64,000 nucleotides of DNA from contig NC_079204.1 in NCBI RefSeq assembly GCF_026745355.1, positions 55,558,633 to 55,622,632 of the forward strand. The letters are read 5' to 3'. The notes beneath the pieces were generated by a model that had not been told where the DNA came from, ran no database searches, and was given only the letters and a program-made list of their open reading frames with translations. This document shows, one piece after another, positions 1 through 9,946 of this stretch. Made by a program: the position numbers and the translations under genes. This stretch comes from Beta vulgaris subsp. vulgaris. Taxonomy: Eukaryota > Streptophyta > Magnoliopsida > Caryophyllales > Amaranthaceae. The first letter of the stretch is position 1. Each line of letters opens with the position of its first letter.

Positions 1-16
1 TCTAGAAAAATACTCA

Positions 17-187
17 GGCTATGTTCTTTTGGACTGAATTAATGAAAATTCAGTTAAGTTCAGACAAGTTCAGTTCAGTTCAGTTCAGTTTGTTTCCTCT
101 CACAGTTTTCATTCACTTCACTTCAGTTCAGACAAATGAGTTCAGTTCAGACAAATTTAGTTTAGCTCACTCCAAAAGAATATAGCC
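17..187. mobile_element. MITE with TTCAG-rich core
   Basis: Terminal inverted repeats at 17-33 and 171-187 match over 17 bp with one mismatch (GGCTATGTTCTTTTGGA against GGCTATATTCTTTTGGA). The interior is mostly TTCAG/TTCAGACAAG pentamer-like repeats and has no coding capacity. Related elements occur elsewhere in the window (about 5.2, 21.4, 40.4 and 63.7 kb). No clear target-site duplication was found, so the superfamily is uncertain. Confidence 0.6.
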
Positions 188-907
188 TTTGTCCCATTCA
201 AAATATTCCTGAAGTTTTTGCTGCAATGTCCTGTGTAAAATCTGTCAGAAAACTGTTGATGCTGATAGTTTTCTCATCAGTGTGTATTATATATCAGATA
301 TTACTTAAGACACTGTTTTTCTCTCAGTCAATTTTTGAAATTAATTTTTATATCAGAATTGCCAATGTCTTGAGGCATTTATATTCTGAGAACTTTCCTT
401 TATTACTATTGAATTTGATGATAAATTACTATATCAAGAGCATTTGCTACTACAGATGGTCCAAGCATATATAAGAGCCTTTTGTTCATTGAAGTTATGC
501 AGGATTGCAGGTGGAAAATGTCAGGGTTGAAGGAATCATTGATCATTGCCACAGGTGAAATCTTCATCACAAGATCAAGAATAACATAAAAGTTTTCGAA
601 TTACATGAAAAAGGAAATGAACACTACTGGTCTAAATTTATGTAATGGTAAAAGGGTAGTAACCAATTATCATTTAAAGAACCTCGTTCTCCTCCAAATT
701 GCTCCAAGATGTGGAGAAAGGGAAGAAGAGGATGGCTGTATGAGTAGGATGCAACAACCATAACACCAAAAATGAACACAAGGGTTGTTGTACCAACGTT
801 GTCAAGTCCATGAAGGAGATGCCGGTCAACACAGTTTGGATTCCTGAACGATCACGCATCAAGGTCTTTCATGGATGTGCTCGGGTCTGATCATCTGCAT
901 ATGTTTA

Positions 908-2392
908 TTATCGATGCATCGGGGGAGGTGGTACAGGATAAGCGACAGGAACTGCGTAATGAGGAGGATGGTGATGGGGAAGATGATGAGGGTGACCAGG
1001 AGGAGGAAGCATAACAGGAGTCCCAACAGCAGACGCCATATGATGAGCTGTAGGTGGCATTGGTGCTGCACTTACTGGGTGTCCCATCTGTGTGCCGTAC
1101 ATTCCCATACCTGCAGCTGCCATATTTACATTCGGCGGAGCCCTATGCTTATTTGATGCTGCCGCTGCTGTTCCGACTGCTGGAGTAGCAGGATTACTAT
1201 TTTGTTGCCCTGTAATTGGTGCTTGATTTGGTGATAGTCCTCCTCCATTTACACTTGTAATGTCATGAATGCTAGATCTTCTTCTATCCCTATTCATCGA
1301 GTTCAGCCTTATAAAATATTTCTGGGCATGACTAGCTACTTGTGTTGGTGTTCTTGTTATCACAAAGTTTCTAGATATGCTCCTCCAATCGCCTTTCCCG
1401 AATTTATCCAGTCCCAGCAAAAATAACCTGAAAAAAACAGGAATTTTTTTGATTAGTTTTTATATTTGAATATGATTTGGACATTAAAATTTGAATATGA
1501 AATTTCAAAAAATGTGTTTTTGACTAAAGTCTACTCTTAAGTCTTAATTAGACGGAAAATCACCATATAAATAAAAAGTTAGAGCTCATACTGACACAAA
1601 CCCAACCTGAAGTTACTACGATTAAGTCCGTTTTTCAAATCTTGCAATTAGATTTAGTTAATTTCTGAGCAAATTTCTCAAATTGAGCTTCATTTTAGTA
1701 AATTTTCTCATACATTTTCCTGCACATATACTCACTCCCCTCACCACTGCAGCCCCACTGTGTCACTACTTCAGTCTGCAACCAAGTGCCCACCACACGC
1801 CTCAATCAACTTAAGAATACCCACTGCCTAAATTTACAAGCTAAAGCAAAATTAGCCCAAAAACTACAAAGAACTGAAGAAACATCCACTGCTTCATAGC
1901 TCAAGCAAAAGAAAACACTGTGTAGTTAATAAATTGACTGTATGTATACCTGTGCTCTTCTTCAGTCCAAGGGATGCCTTTCTTTCGCTCTTGGTCTAAC
2001 TTTGAGCTAGCTTTTGTGCTACTCCCAATTGCGGACGGACCGAAAGCTGAATACCCATTACCTTGATTAGAGTTTCCTCTTTGGTCCTTAGAAAAAGGAG
2101 GGTGATGATCATCTTTAGTAGAAGTTGATAATAATGTAGTATTAGTATTAGTATTAGTAGTAGTAGTTTCTTCACTTATATATTTAGGAAGTGGTACTTT
2201 CCCTGCTTCAATTGCACTCACATCTTCAATAAGATATTCAAAATGTTGCTTTATTTCTTCAATACTTTTTGTAGGAACCAAAGAAACTATCTTATCCCAA
2301 TCCTCGTTGTTCGATTTCTCAATCGAATGTATTGCAATCGCGTTCTCAAAGGCTTTCTCTTCCTCCCTCGTCCACAATGCTAGATTAGGCAT
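908..2392 (-). CDS. Two-repeat MYB transcription factor, DIVARICATA/SRM1-like
   Basis: Two exons: exon 1 2392-1950 and exon 2 1427-908, joined by a GT-AG intron (donor 1949, acceptor AG 1429-1428) that splits an Arg codon. The product is 320 aa. Residues about 5-60 form a first SANT/Myb repeat starting [14 protein letters not shown]. Residues about 139-190 form the second repeat ([24 protein letters not shown]) with the plant-specific SHAQKYF motif at 180-186. The linker is Thr/Asn/Ser-rich, and the C-terminal third is rich in Ala, Pro, His and Met. In this family the second repeat binds I-box/TATCC-type DNA in the nucleus and the first mediates protein contact; members act in flower asymmetry, salt and ABA responses. 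Length fits the family (about 300 aa). The exact orthologue cannot be decided by eye. Confidence 0.93.
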
Positions 2393-5172
2393 CGTTGTTT
2401 GTTGCAGCCTTCTTTTTAATTGTGTAGGCGTAACAGGTTTCGAGTGAGGGAATTATGAGAATGAGGGCAATTATAATGGAAGAAAAGGCAGGGGAATGGT
2501 GCATACATATGGTAGTAAGACTAGTAGTAGTGGTAGTTGGAATGAAATCATGCTAACAAAAAAACAGGATAAGAAAGTGAGGTGGGTATCAAACTATATC
2601 AAGAAGATGGGGGGACCTTTTCAATAAGAGAGGGAAGAGTTGAAAAGCATATGGTGCTGATTTTGTAAGGTTGTTAACAATTATAACATATGTAAACAAA
2701 AAAGTGATGTGCACTGTTATATTGCAGTGATTGGTTAGAAAAAGTTTTTCAGTCACAAAAATGATGGGAATGGTGGGGAGGTGGGGACTATACTCTCATG
2801 GAAATTGACCCAGAGAATCTAAGGACAGTCATATTGGCTCATCACATTGAAATTTAGCCACAATAGTTCAAGTCATTTTCCCTCCCACTACACCACTTCA
2901 CTGTTGTTACTGTAGTAACTAGTAAGTTGGAGTGGTAAGTTGGTAACTAGTAATGCCAGTACTACATAATTTTAGAGCTGGTTAGAAATGGTACGGCTCA
3001 GATGATCGACCTCTATATTGCTCAGACTCGGGTACCCATGTCCGACACGGGTACGTGTTTAAGTGTCCGACTCGACTATTTTTGGGAATTTTGTCTATCT
3101 TTTAGCCCAAAACAAGGTGTCCAAGTGTCCCACCCATGCCCGAGTGTCGAGGATCACGGGTACTTGAGGTGAAATGAAAAGTTCGAGCAACATAGGATAG
3201 GTTGTTCGGGGAGAATACGGCCTAAAAAACCCGAATATTGAGCTTTTTTTCTTTTTTGGCATAAAGTTTGGTATGATGATGTATCTTGGAACTAAATGCT
3301 CTTCTTTTGGACCAAAATCAGGATACTAGTTAACTTATGTAAACATTTTTTGAAATTTTTTAAAGGTGAAAAGAACAGTAAAGAAGGTGAAAAAAAAGTG
3401 AAGAGAACGATTCCTAATTGTGAAAAGTAGGAGGTGGTTTTGTTAAGAACTATTAAGTCTGTTTTATATTAGTTGACCCATTTCACTAGGTACACTTGCC
3501 GATGCACTAATTTGAACCTTAATATCTCTAATTATCTAACAAAAAATTACAAAGTTCATGTTTTGAAAATATACATCGAGACGAATCTAACAAGATCGAT
3601 TCCATATGACTATATTTTTCCTTAAGTACAAAACACACGAGATAATCAAACTCATATATTTAAATAGTGTCAAAGTTAAAATTAATCATCTAATAAAAAA
3701 TTTGGAAGAAGTATCAAGTAAGTTAAACTCCTACACTTGTTGATTTGTTTTTTCCTGCATTTGTCGGCATGAAATTTTGTTACAAAAAGAAGGTCAGGTA
3801 TCAATTCTCAATGTTTGTACATCATATCTAAATCTTGGTCAAATAAAATTAAAAATAAATTCTAGTTGTGTTTATAATATGAGGATAATTTCACCTTAAA
3901 CAAAAATATATAGGCAATTGCCCATAGCTAATGCATATTTGAATTGCAATTTTCTGATTTTTAGGGAAAAAGAAAAAAAATCAAACTTTTCAAATCACCC
4001 GTCATTAGAGTTTGTCTTGTAAGAGATCGCTTATTTTTAAATTAAAATTAGGTAATAGTAAGCCTAATATTGAAAAGAAAATTAGCCCAATAGTGACTAA
4101 GTTAATTTCTTTCAATGACTAATTAAATCCATTTAGTAACTAAGTCTACTTTTATAGTCTCTTTTAATAATTTTTGATATACTTTAAACAAGTTTGTCTT
4201 TAAGTGGACTTATTTCTCCTAGATTGTTACTTTTGAATAAAAGGCTGAAGAGATTTTTTTCACATTAATTGTTTGCAATATCAGATGTAGATTTGCGGCA
4301 ATTCCAAACAAAAAAGTCATTTTCCCACTACACCTCAGTCCTCATTACTGCTACTGTAGTTGAGAGTTTTTCTTTTCTTGTTTTTCTTGGCAGCTTTTAG
4401 TAAAGAGTTACTGCTAATCCTACTTCTTAAAATGTGCAAATTAGTAGGTGCACACCATTTGGTGAGTATAGTGTACACGACAAACATGAAGCATTAGGCT
4501 ATGAATATAAAAATCAATATCAATGAACATATACTAACAGAGATGTACATATATTTATTGGGTTTGTTAGTCATGTAAATGCGCTCATTTGCATTAATAA
4601 ACAAGTATGAGATTAATGAATAATAATATATTTGATAATTGTAACTAATCCTCTATATTGCCGGCGCCAAAATATTAGTTAGCATTTAAAAGATACATAT
4701 TTGCTCATAATCTTCGAACTCACGTTGAATTTAAAGTTAATACTAGAATCTTTAAGTTCAAAAAAGCTCGGCTCGACTCGTCACTCGAGCATAAGTCTAA
4801 GGACTCATGCCGTACCATAATTTGAGCTCAATCCTAACTCATCATCACTTCTAGATAGAAAAGCATACGAGCCTCCTTGTCAATGGGGGGTGAAAGAGGA
4901 TCTACTTATTATTGTTTGCCTAAAGGATCTCCACTATACTTGCCTACTTCAATCAAGGCTTAAGTATGCAGGCCCATTAAAATCTTGTTTTGGTATCTTA
5001 GACCAATTTAGGCTTAAAAAAGTTTGGGCCAGGTTTTAGTAGGCTTCTCACATGTAATGGAGTTGGAGATTCATATCCAAAATCCTAATCCTAGTAGGAA
5101 ACCAAATATTTTATGTTCCTACTTCCTCGTAACAAAATTACTGTAACAATTCGACTCGGTATGGACTCCTAG
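2393..5172. other. Intergenic region upstream of the MYB gene
   Basis: No coding sequence is supported here. The first few hundred bases upstream of the MYB start at 2392 must contain its promoter, but no core element could be fixed. Besides the element at 3012-3196, the region is AT-rich DNA with short poly-A/T runs. Confidence 0.5.
3012..3196. mobile_element. MITE-like repeat, GTGTCCGAC family
   Basis: The ends are inverted: CTATATTGCTCAGACT on the left, and on the right the complement reads CCTATGTTGCTCGAACT. The interior carries GGGTACCCATGTCCGACACGG and repeated AAGTGTCC motifs. A diverged relative lies at about 28457-28640 inside an intron of the ZIFL gene and shares AAGTGTCCGACT, the following CTATTT and the closing ATGAGGTGAAATGAA-type end. 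No certain target-site duplication was seen. Confidence 0.45.
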
Positions 5173-5319
5173 AGCCTGTTCTCCCCAACTTATTTTCAGT
5201 TCATTTCAGTTCAGTTCAGTTCAGCTTTGGACAATACTTTTACTCTCACATATCAATATTCATTTCAGTTCAGTTCAATTCAATTCAGTTCAGCTGTTTT
5301 ATGCCGAAGAGAACAGTCC
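5173..5319. mobile_element. MITE with TTCAG-rich core
   Basis: Inverted ends AGCCTGTTCTC and, on the complement of the right end, GGACTGTTCTC enclose TTCAGTTCAGTTCAG arrays. A 5-bp CCTAG repeat flanks the element (5168-5172 and 5320-5324). The right terminus, CAGCTGTTTTATGCCGAAG followed by AGAACAG, recurs almost unchanged at 40421-40447. Confidence 0.55.
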
Positions 5320-5761
5320 CCTAGTCAAAATTTGGTAAATGTAGTTAGAGGAGTGAATTAGTGAAAAGAAGGAGAGAGAAAAAAGGGGATCATTGGGTTT
5401 GTTGTCCATATGGGGTTAGGAGTGATAATGATAATTTTGGGTTTTTCAGTAATGGTATTGTCGTAAATATGTTGAATTTTTTTTACTAAATTAAGTAAGT
5501 TTTAAATTGTTGTATTTTTTGTGTTATATCCAAATATGGCAAATGTTGCTTTTTTTTTGTTACGGAGAAAGTATTATATGTACATTGTAACAGGAATCAA
5601 AATGTCTTATGAAACCCTTACATAGTTATACTTGGAATTAGATAAAAAGAAGTAAAAGCCCAACTCTAGAACTGAGTTTAAAGCATGGAGTGTGCTATAT
5701 ACAACATAAAAAAAAGTTAAATATAGCAAAATATATTAAAAGACTAACCTACCTTTCGGCA

Positions 5762-5823
5762 GGGTCATCTATGACAAATGACCCCGCTTTGGGGGGGGGG
5801 GGTCATCTATGATAAATGACCCC
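5762..5823. repeat. Pair of near-identical 24-bp palindromic units around a G-run
   Basis: Positions 5762-5785 and 5800-5823 are near-identical 24-mers. Each begins GGGTCAT and ends ATGACCCC, so each can fold on itself. They are separated by GCTTT and a run of G. Origin unknown. Confidence 0.6.
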
Positions 5824-6109
5824 ATTGTAGTAATTGCAACCCGAAAAATATAAAACATGACCTAACACTTTGAATAATATATGACAATAAATTTGAAATT
5901 TAAACAGTTAAATACTCACCGAACTGCTGTTATTATTATTTATTAAAGCGACTTCTAATTAAAGCCCAATTATAATAAAAAAATTAACCACGATTAAATT
6001 AGGCATAATTTAAATGTTATGTTTAGGCTTTAGCCTTTTTTTGCTATATATAGCACTTATGTAAAGCATCACCCCTGCACTCGGAGCGCGACCTGGCAGA
6101 ATCATTGCA

Positions 6110-6182
6110 GCAGCTTCAGGAGAAATGATAAACCTCTAACTGCATCTAGCAGTTAGAGGTTTATCATTTCTCGCAGCTTCAG
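6110..6182. repeat. Perfect 24-bp-stem hairpin flanked by a 10-bp direct repeat
   Basis: Arms 6120-6143 and 6149-6172 are perfect reverse complements over 24 bp around a 5-base loop (ATCTA). The 53-bp hairpin is bracketed by GCAGCTTCAG at 6110-6119 and 6173-6182. The surrounding 6077-6240 is more GC-rich than its neighbourhood, and upstream of the hairpin one frame reads HSERDLAESLQQLQE, suggesting a captured coding fragment. GCACTCGG also recurs inverted outside the hairpin, so the foldback may once have been longer. Confidence 0.85.
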
Positions 6183-6241
6183 CATGCCCGAGTGCTCCTC
6201 CTTTAAGGTCTTGTCACCTAGCGTGGCCACCTGGGTTGTAC

Positions 6242-6339
6242 AACTTTGTCGTGTTCTTCGATTGTTTATTTTATTTATTCATATGAGCCAAACTTTGTCG
6301 TGTTCTTCGATTGTTTATTTTATTTATTCATATGAGCCA
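6242..6339. repeat. Exact 49-bp tandem duplication
   Basis: 6242-6290 and 6291-6339 are identical 49-mers beginning AACTTTGTCGTGTTCTTCG. They lie in the tail part of the minus-strand SINE-like sequence that follows. Perfect identity implies a recent duplication. Confidence 0.85.
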
Positions 6340-6438
6340 CGAAGGCAGTACAAAGTACAAACAAGATAAAGGGGGGATTTGAACCTGTAACCTATCGTTT
6401 ACAACACCCTCAATCTTAACCACTAGGCCAAGACATCC
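6340..6438 (-). mobile_element. tRNA-derived SINE (head and part of body)
   Basis: Read on the minus strand, 6430-6420 is TGGCCTAGTGG (RNA polymerase III box A), and 34 bases later 6385-6375 is GGTTCAAATCC (box B). This is the internal promoter arrangement of tRNA-derived SINEs. The 3' end is unclear because the 49-bp tandem duplication follows. Confidence 0.6.
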
Positions 6439-7490
6439 TTGTTCGTATTTTTCGATTGTTGTTCATCTTCATCTATGAATTTCCCTTATTCTCTTACAAA
6501 GGCCAAAGCTATAATGTGTCTGCGAGCCTTACTAATAACCGTGTTGGACTATTGGACTTGCATAACTAACGGTAATTTAATTTTGAAATGCCTTTACGAG
6601 TATGATATTTAAGTTTTCTTTTTGGCATTGAGTATGATGTGTACGCTTGCCCTCCGCACAACTAGAAATATAGAAGTGAAATGGAACAGAAAGATGAACA
6701 CTCGGGAAATATACATTTTTACCTAAACTCCAATAGACAGAGCATACCGTGTACAGCTTTGAAATACATAGTGAGTGCTTAATTAACGTTTGCCGACTAT
6801 AGACATACTTTTGTCCCATAAATTCTTTTCTTTTACTCAATATCAATCTCAGCCTCTTAGAAGTAGCCTGGAATGGGTTTTATGCTAATATCCCAATTAA
6901 ACACGTACGTTCTTATCATTCTGATATGTACGCGTTTTCAGAAAAGGTCACATAATATTATATACGTATCTAATAATAAGTATATACCTATACTTAAATC
7001 AATAGTGAAAACATGAATAGAGCACAATTATTATTAAGAAATTAAATAAAGTCATGTCAAATAATCATACATGATTAACACGAATTATGGTCGATCGAAA
7101 CAATGTAACAATTAATTCTAGACGGCTACTTACGTGCAGATTAGATCGAAATCCTACTTTCTTCCTCATAAACATACAAAACTTGTCCCTACGTGCAGAT
7201 TAGATTATGTCTGTATGGTATTAGGTATTGCACATGCATGGCAAAACAATTTGATTACACAATCAAAATATCCATTTGAGGTAATTCATTATAGAGTATG
7301 CCACTCTCCAACAAATTGGGGTAGCTTCTACTTCAAGCAAACCTACCATAACTTGCCTGAATATATATGATGTTCATGTAATGTTAACAAACCATATGAC
7401 TTATATATCCATCTAATGAACAAATAAATCAACTAGTTATTAAGAGAAACTTTACATACAGTTTTTTTCATAGGTTAATTTTGCAAAAAA

Positions 7491-7609
7491 AGGGGTGCAA
7501 CACGAGGACTTCCCACAAGTCACCCATCCTAGGACTACTCTCTCCCAAGCACGCTTAATTACAGAGTTGTGATGGGATCTGGTATATTAGTGCTGGTATA
7601 ATCGCACCC
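7491..7609 (-). pseudogene. Dispersed, diverged full-length 5S rRNA gene copy
   Basis: The minus strand from 7609 begins GGGTGCGATTATACCAGCAC and ends GTCCTCGTGTTGCACCCCT, matching plant 5S rRNA from end to end over 119 nt. I judge roughly a dozen substitutions and a small deletion in the C-box region (GGGTGACTTGTGGGAAG instead of the usual GGGTGACCTCCTGGGAAG). The A-box core AAGCGTGCTTGGG is intact. A run of seven T follows immediately, as in a pol III terminator. It is a single copy outside any array, so it is more likely a retroposed or 5S-derived relic than a functional gene. Its 5' end lies 49 bp from the metacaspase start codon, on the opposite strand. Confidence 0.9.
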
Positions 7610-7658
7610 AAGTACATACCATTGAAACTGTTTTAAGACTTGATAATTATAACTAGTC

Positions 7659-9946
7659 ATGAAGGAACTAGGAGGCAAAAGAATGGCTGTTTTGGTAGGG
7701 TGCAATTACCCAAATACAGAATATGAGTTACAAGGTTGCATCAACGACGTACTCGCCATGAAAAAGATGCTTATTAAGAGGTTTGGGTTCGAAGAAAACG
7801 ATATTGAGCTACTAACTGACGCACACGACTCTTCGATTTCGCCTACCGGTGCTAATATTAAGAAGGCACTTGGTGATATGGTTGATCGAGCTGAGGAAGG
7901 TGATGTGCTTTACTTCCATTATAGTGGTCATGGGACATTGATTCCTTCTTTGAAGCCAAATGAGACTCATAGGAAGGATGAAGCTATAGTGCCTTGTGAT
8001 TTTAATCTCATCACAGGTTAGATAATTTGACATAATGCATCTTTATCTTTGTTCTGTTCTTTTATTTAGCTAATTGTCACAACACAAACGCCTAGTTTTG
8101 TATGACAACATGATCTTGCACTAATCATATTGGGAAACTAGTGAATTAAATTCAGATTGGATTGAATTTTGGATTTTATGCGAATAACTTTCACTCCTAA
8201 CGGGATGACCTTTTGTTTCCACATATAACTGTTACGAGCTGTTTGGTAGACAATAGAGCTGATCAAGGTAGCATGGCCCAGCCTGATGTTTTTGTTTGGG
8301 ATGGGTTTTGGACAACGTTAAAATGATTTTTCAGTTCAAAAATTGACCCGGTCTGATTTGGCTCGAAAAGTCTGCTATCTTGGTCCAAAAAAGTGGACTT
8401 CGGGCACCAAAAATCGGCCCGGCCCAACAAGTGGGCTAATTTTTTAGGCGACCTGGCTTGTCCCGTCATTTGATCACCTCATACAATAATAAATGGCGAT
8501 AATTGTAATCTCATAAATAATTATCATGCCATCGTCCCCAATTATCTCTTTCCCATACAGTTTCATTATTAATTACAATATAGAGTTACCATAAGTATAA
8601 TTTATTATTGCTTATTATCGTTTGTTTGTATGTATCATCCAAGATTTTATCTAAGGCAAAAACGTTATATCAAAGTCTAATGTCTCAACATGAAAAATAT
8701 ACCATCTAAACTTCTAATGGTGCATATTGAAGTCTGCTAAACACTTTTCCTTATCTAGCTAAACATTAAGTATTTAGCATAGCATAACCATAAATAATCA
8801 ACCTTTGAATTTCTTGGAGTTTTTCACTTTTGGGTACATTTCTATTTTTTCAATGTTTTACAAATTTGGTATTGTTGTGCTATTCAAGTGTGCTAAACAC
8901 TTTTCCTTATCTAGCTAAGCATTAAGTATTTAGCATAGCATAACCATATATAATCATTACCCTTTGAATTTCTTGTAGTTTTTCAATTTTTGGTACATTT
9001 TAAATTTTCAATGTCTGTTTTACAAATTTGGTATTGTTTACCACCTCCATTTCTTTTTAATTATTATACTTTGACGTTTTACCCTATTCACAAATTGCAC
9101 TTTGTTCCTTATTTGTGATTTATATGTGAATAAAAACATAGTCATGTGTGATCTTGTTACATTCGTCTTAATATGTACTTTTATAATTTTTACAAATACA
9201 AAAATAGAGTCATTTATCTTCAAAGTTTTGCATTGACATGCGTGAAAAGTGAAAATGTAACAATTAAAAAGAAATGAAGGGAATACTTTTGTTTGTTATC
9301 ATGAATTCATGATTATATAATGTGTTCATCCTAAATTGAAAGATGCCCATTTTTAGATATAGATTTCAGGCAACTTGTAAACAAGTTACCTCCCAAAACA
9401 AGCTTCACAATTCTTTCAGACTCATGCCACAGTGGAGGCCTAATAGACCAAGAGAAGGAGCAAATTGGGCCTTTAGCAACAACATCAAAGGCCCAAAACC
9501 ACTCTTTTCGGGCCAGGCTCATCACATATGACCAAGTCCTCCAAAAGCTCAAGCAACTCACAAACATAGACACCCAAAACATTAGCACACACATCAAACA
9601 ACACTTCAAGGACCAAGCTAGCCTTAGCTTCTCCCTCAATGAAGCTGATCAAGACCACATAGGCCACCTCGAACGAGCAACCAAGGGCGATTGTGGAATT
9701 TTACTTAGCGGATGCCAATCGAACGAGACCTCAGCAGACGTAAACTTGGAAGACAAAGGTGGTACCGCCCATGGCGCATTTAGCAATGCAGTTCAGGATG
9801 TGTTGATGCAAAATGTGGGAAGGCTTAGCAATAAAGAGGTGGTGAATATGGCTAGGAATGTGTTGCAAAAACAAGGACATAAACAACGTCCTTGTTTGTA
9901 TTGTAGTGATGAGAATTCTGAAGCTACTTTCTTGTTGCAACCATAG
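7659..9946 (+). CDS. Type II metacaspase, metacaspase-9-like
   Basis: Two exons, 7659-8016 and 9357-9946, with a GT-AG intron splitting an Asp codon; 315 aa. This is an Arg/Lys-specific cysteine protease of clan CD, acting in plant cell death and wound peptide processing. The p20 region opens KRMAVLVGCNYPNTEYELQG (7-26). Catalytic His91 lies in HYSGHGT and catalytic Cys143 in DSCHSGGL. The p10-like part includes GILLSGCQSNETSADV and the C-terminal QRPCLYCSDEN. The linker is short, as in Arabidopsis metacaspase-9 (325 aa) and unlike metacaspases 4-8. The second exon has no ATG in its first half, so a simple ORF scan misses most of it. The intron carries a 156-bp-period tandem duplication and a Stowaway element that ends about 70 bp before exon 2. 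Confidence 0.95.
8257..8482. mobile_element. Possible hAT-type MITE in the metacaspase intron
   Basis: This block is GC-richer than the rest of the intron. Its ends are imperfectly inverted (CTGATCAAGG at the left, TTTGATCACC at the right), and ACAATA-containing sequence lies on both sides. The TIRs are weak, so the call is tentative. Confidence 0.3.
8731..9038. repeat. Tandem duplication, 156-bp period, in the metacaspase intron
   Basis: Copy 1 (about 8731-8876) and copy 2 (about 8887-9038) share long runs such as TGCTAAACACTTTTCCTTAT and ATTAAGTATTTAGCATAGCA, with minor substitutions and small indels. Confidence 0.85.
9041..9283. mobile_element. Stowaway-type MITE
   Basis: Ends CCACCTCCATTTCTTTTTAA and, on the complement of the right end, TTCCCTTCATTTCTTTTTAA are flanked by TA on both sides (9039-9040, 9284-9285). 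It is 243 bp without coding capacity and sits in the metacaspase intron close to the exon 2 acceptor. Confidence 0.8.

Noticed and set aside
875..1156. Plus-strand open frame of 93 codons
   Set aside because: It is antisense to exon 2 of the MYB gene, whose His/Pro/Met-rich codons keep the opposite strand open.
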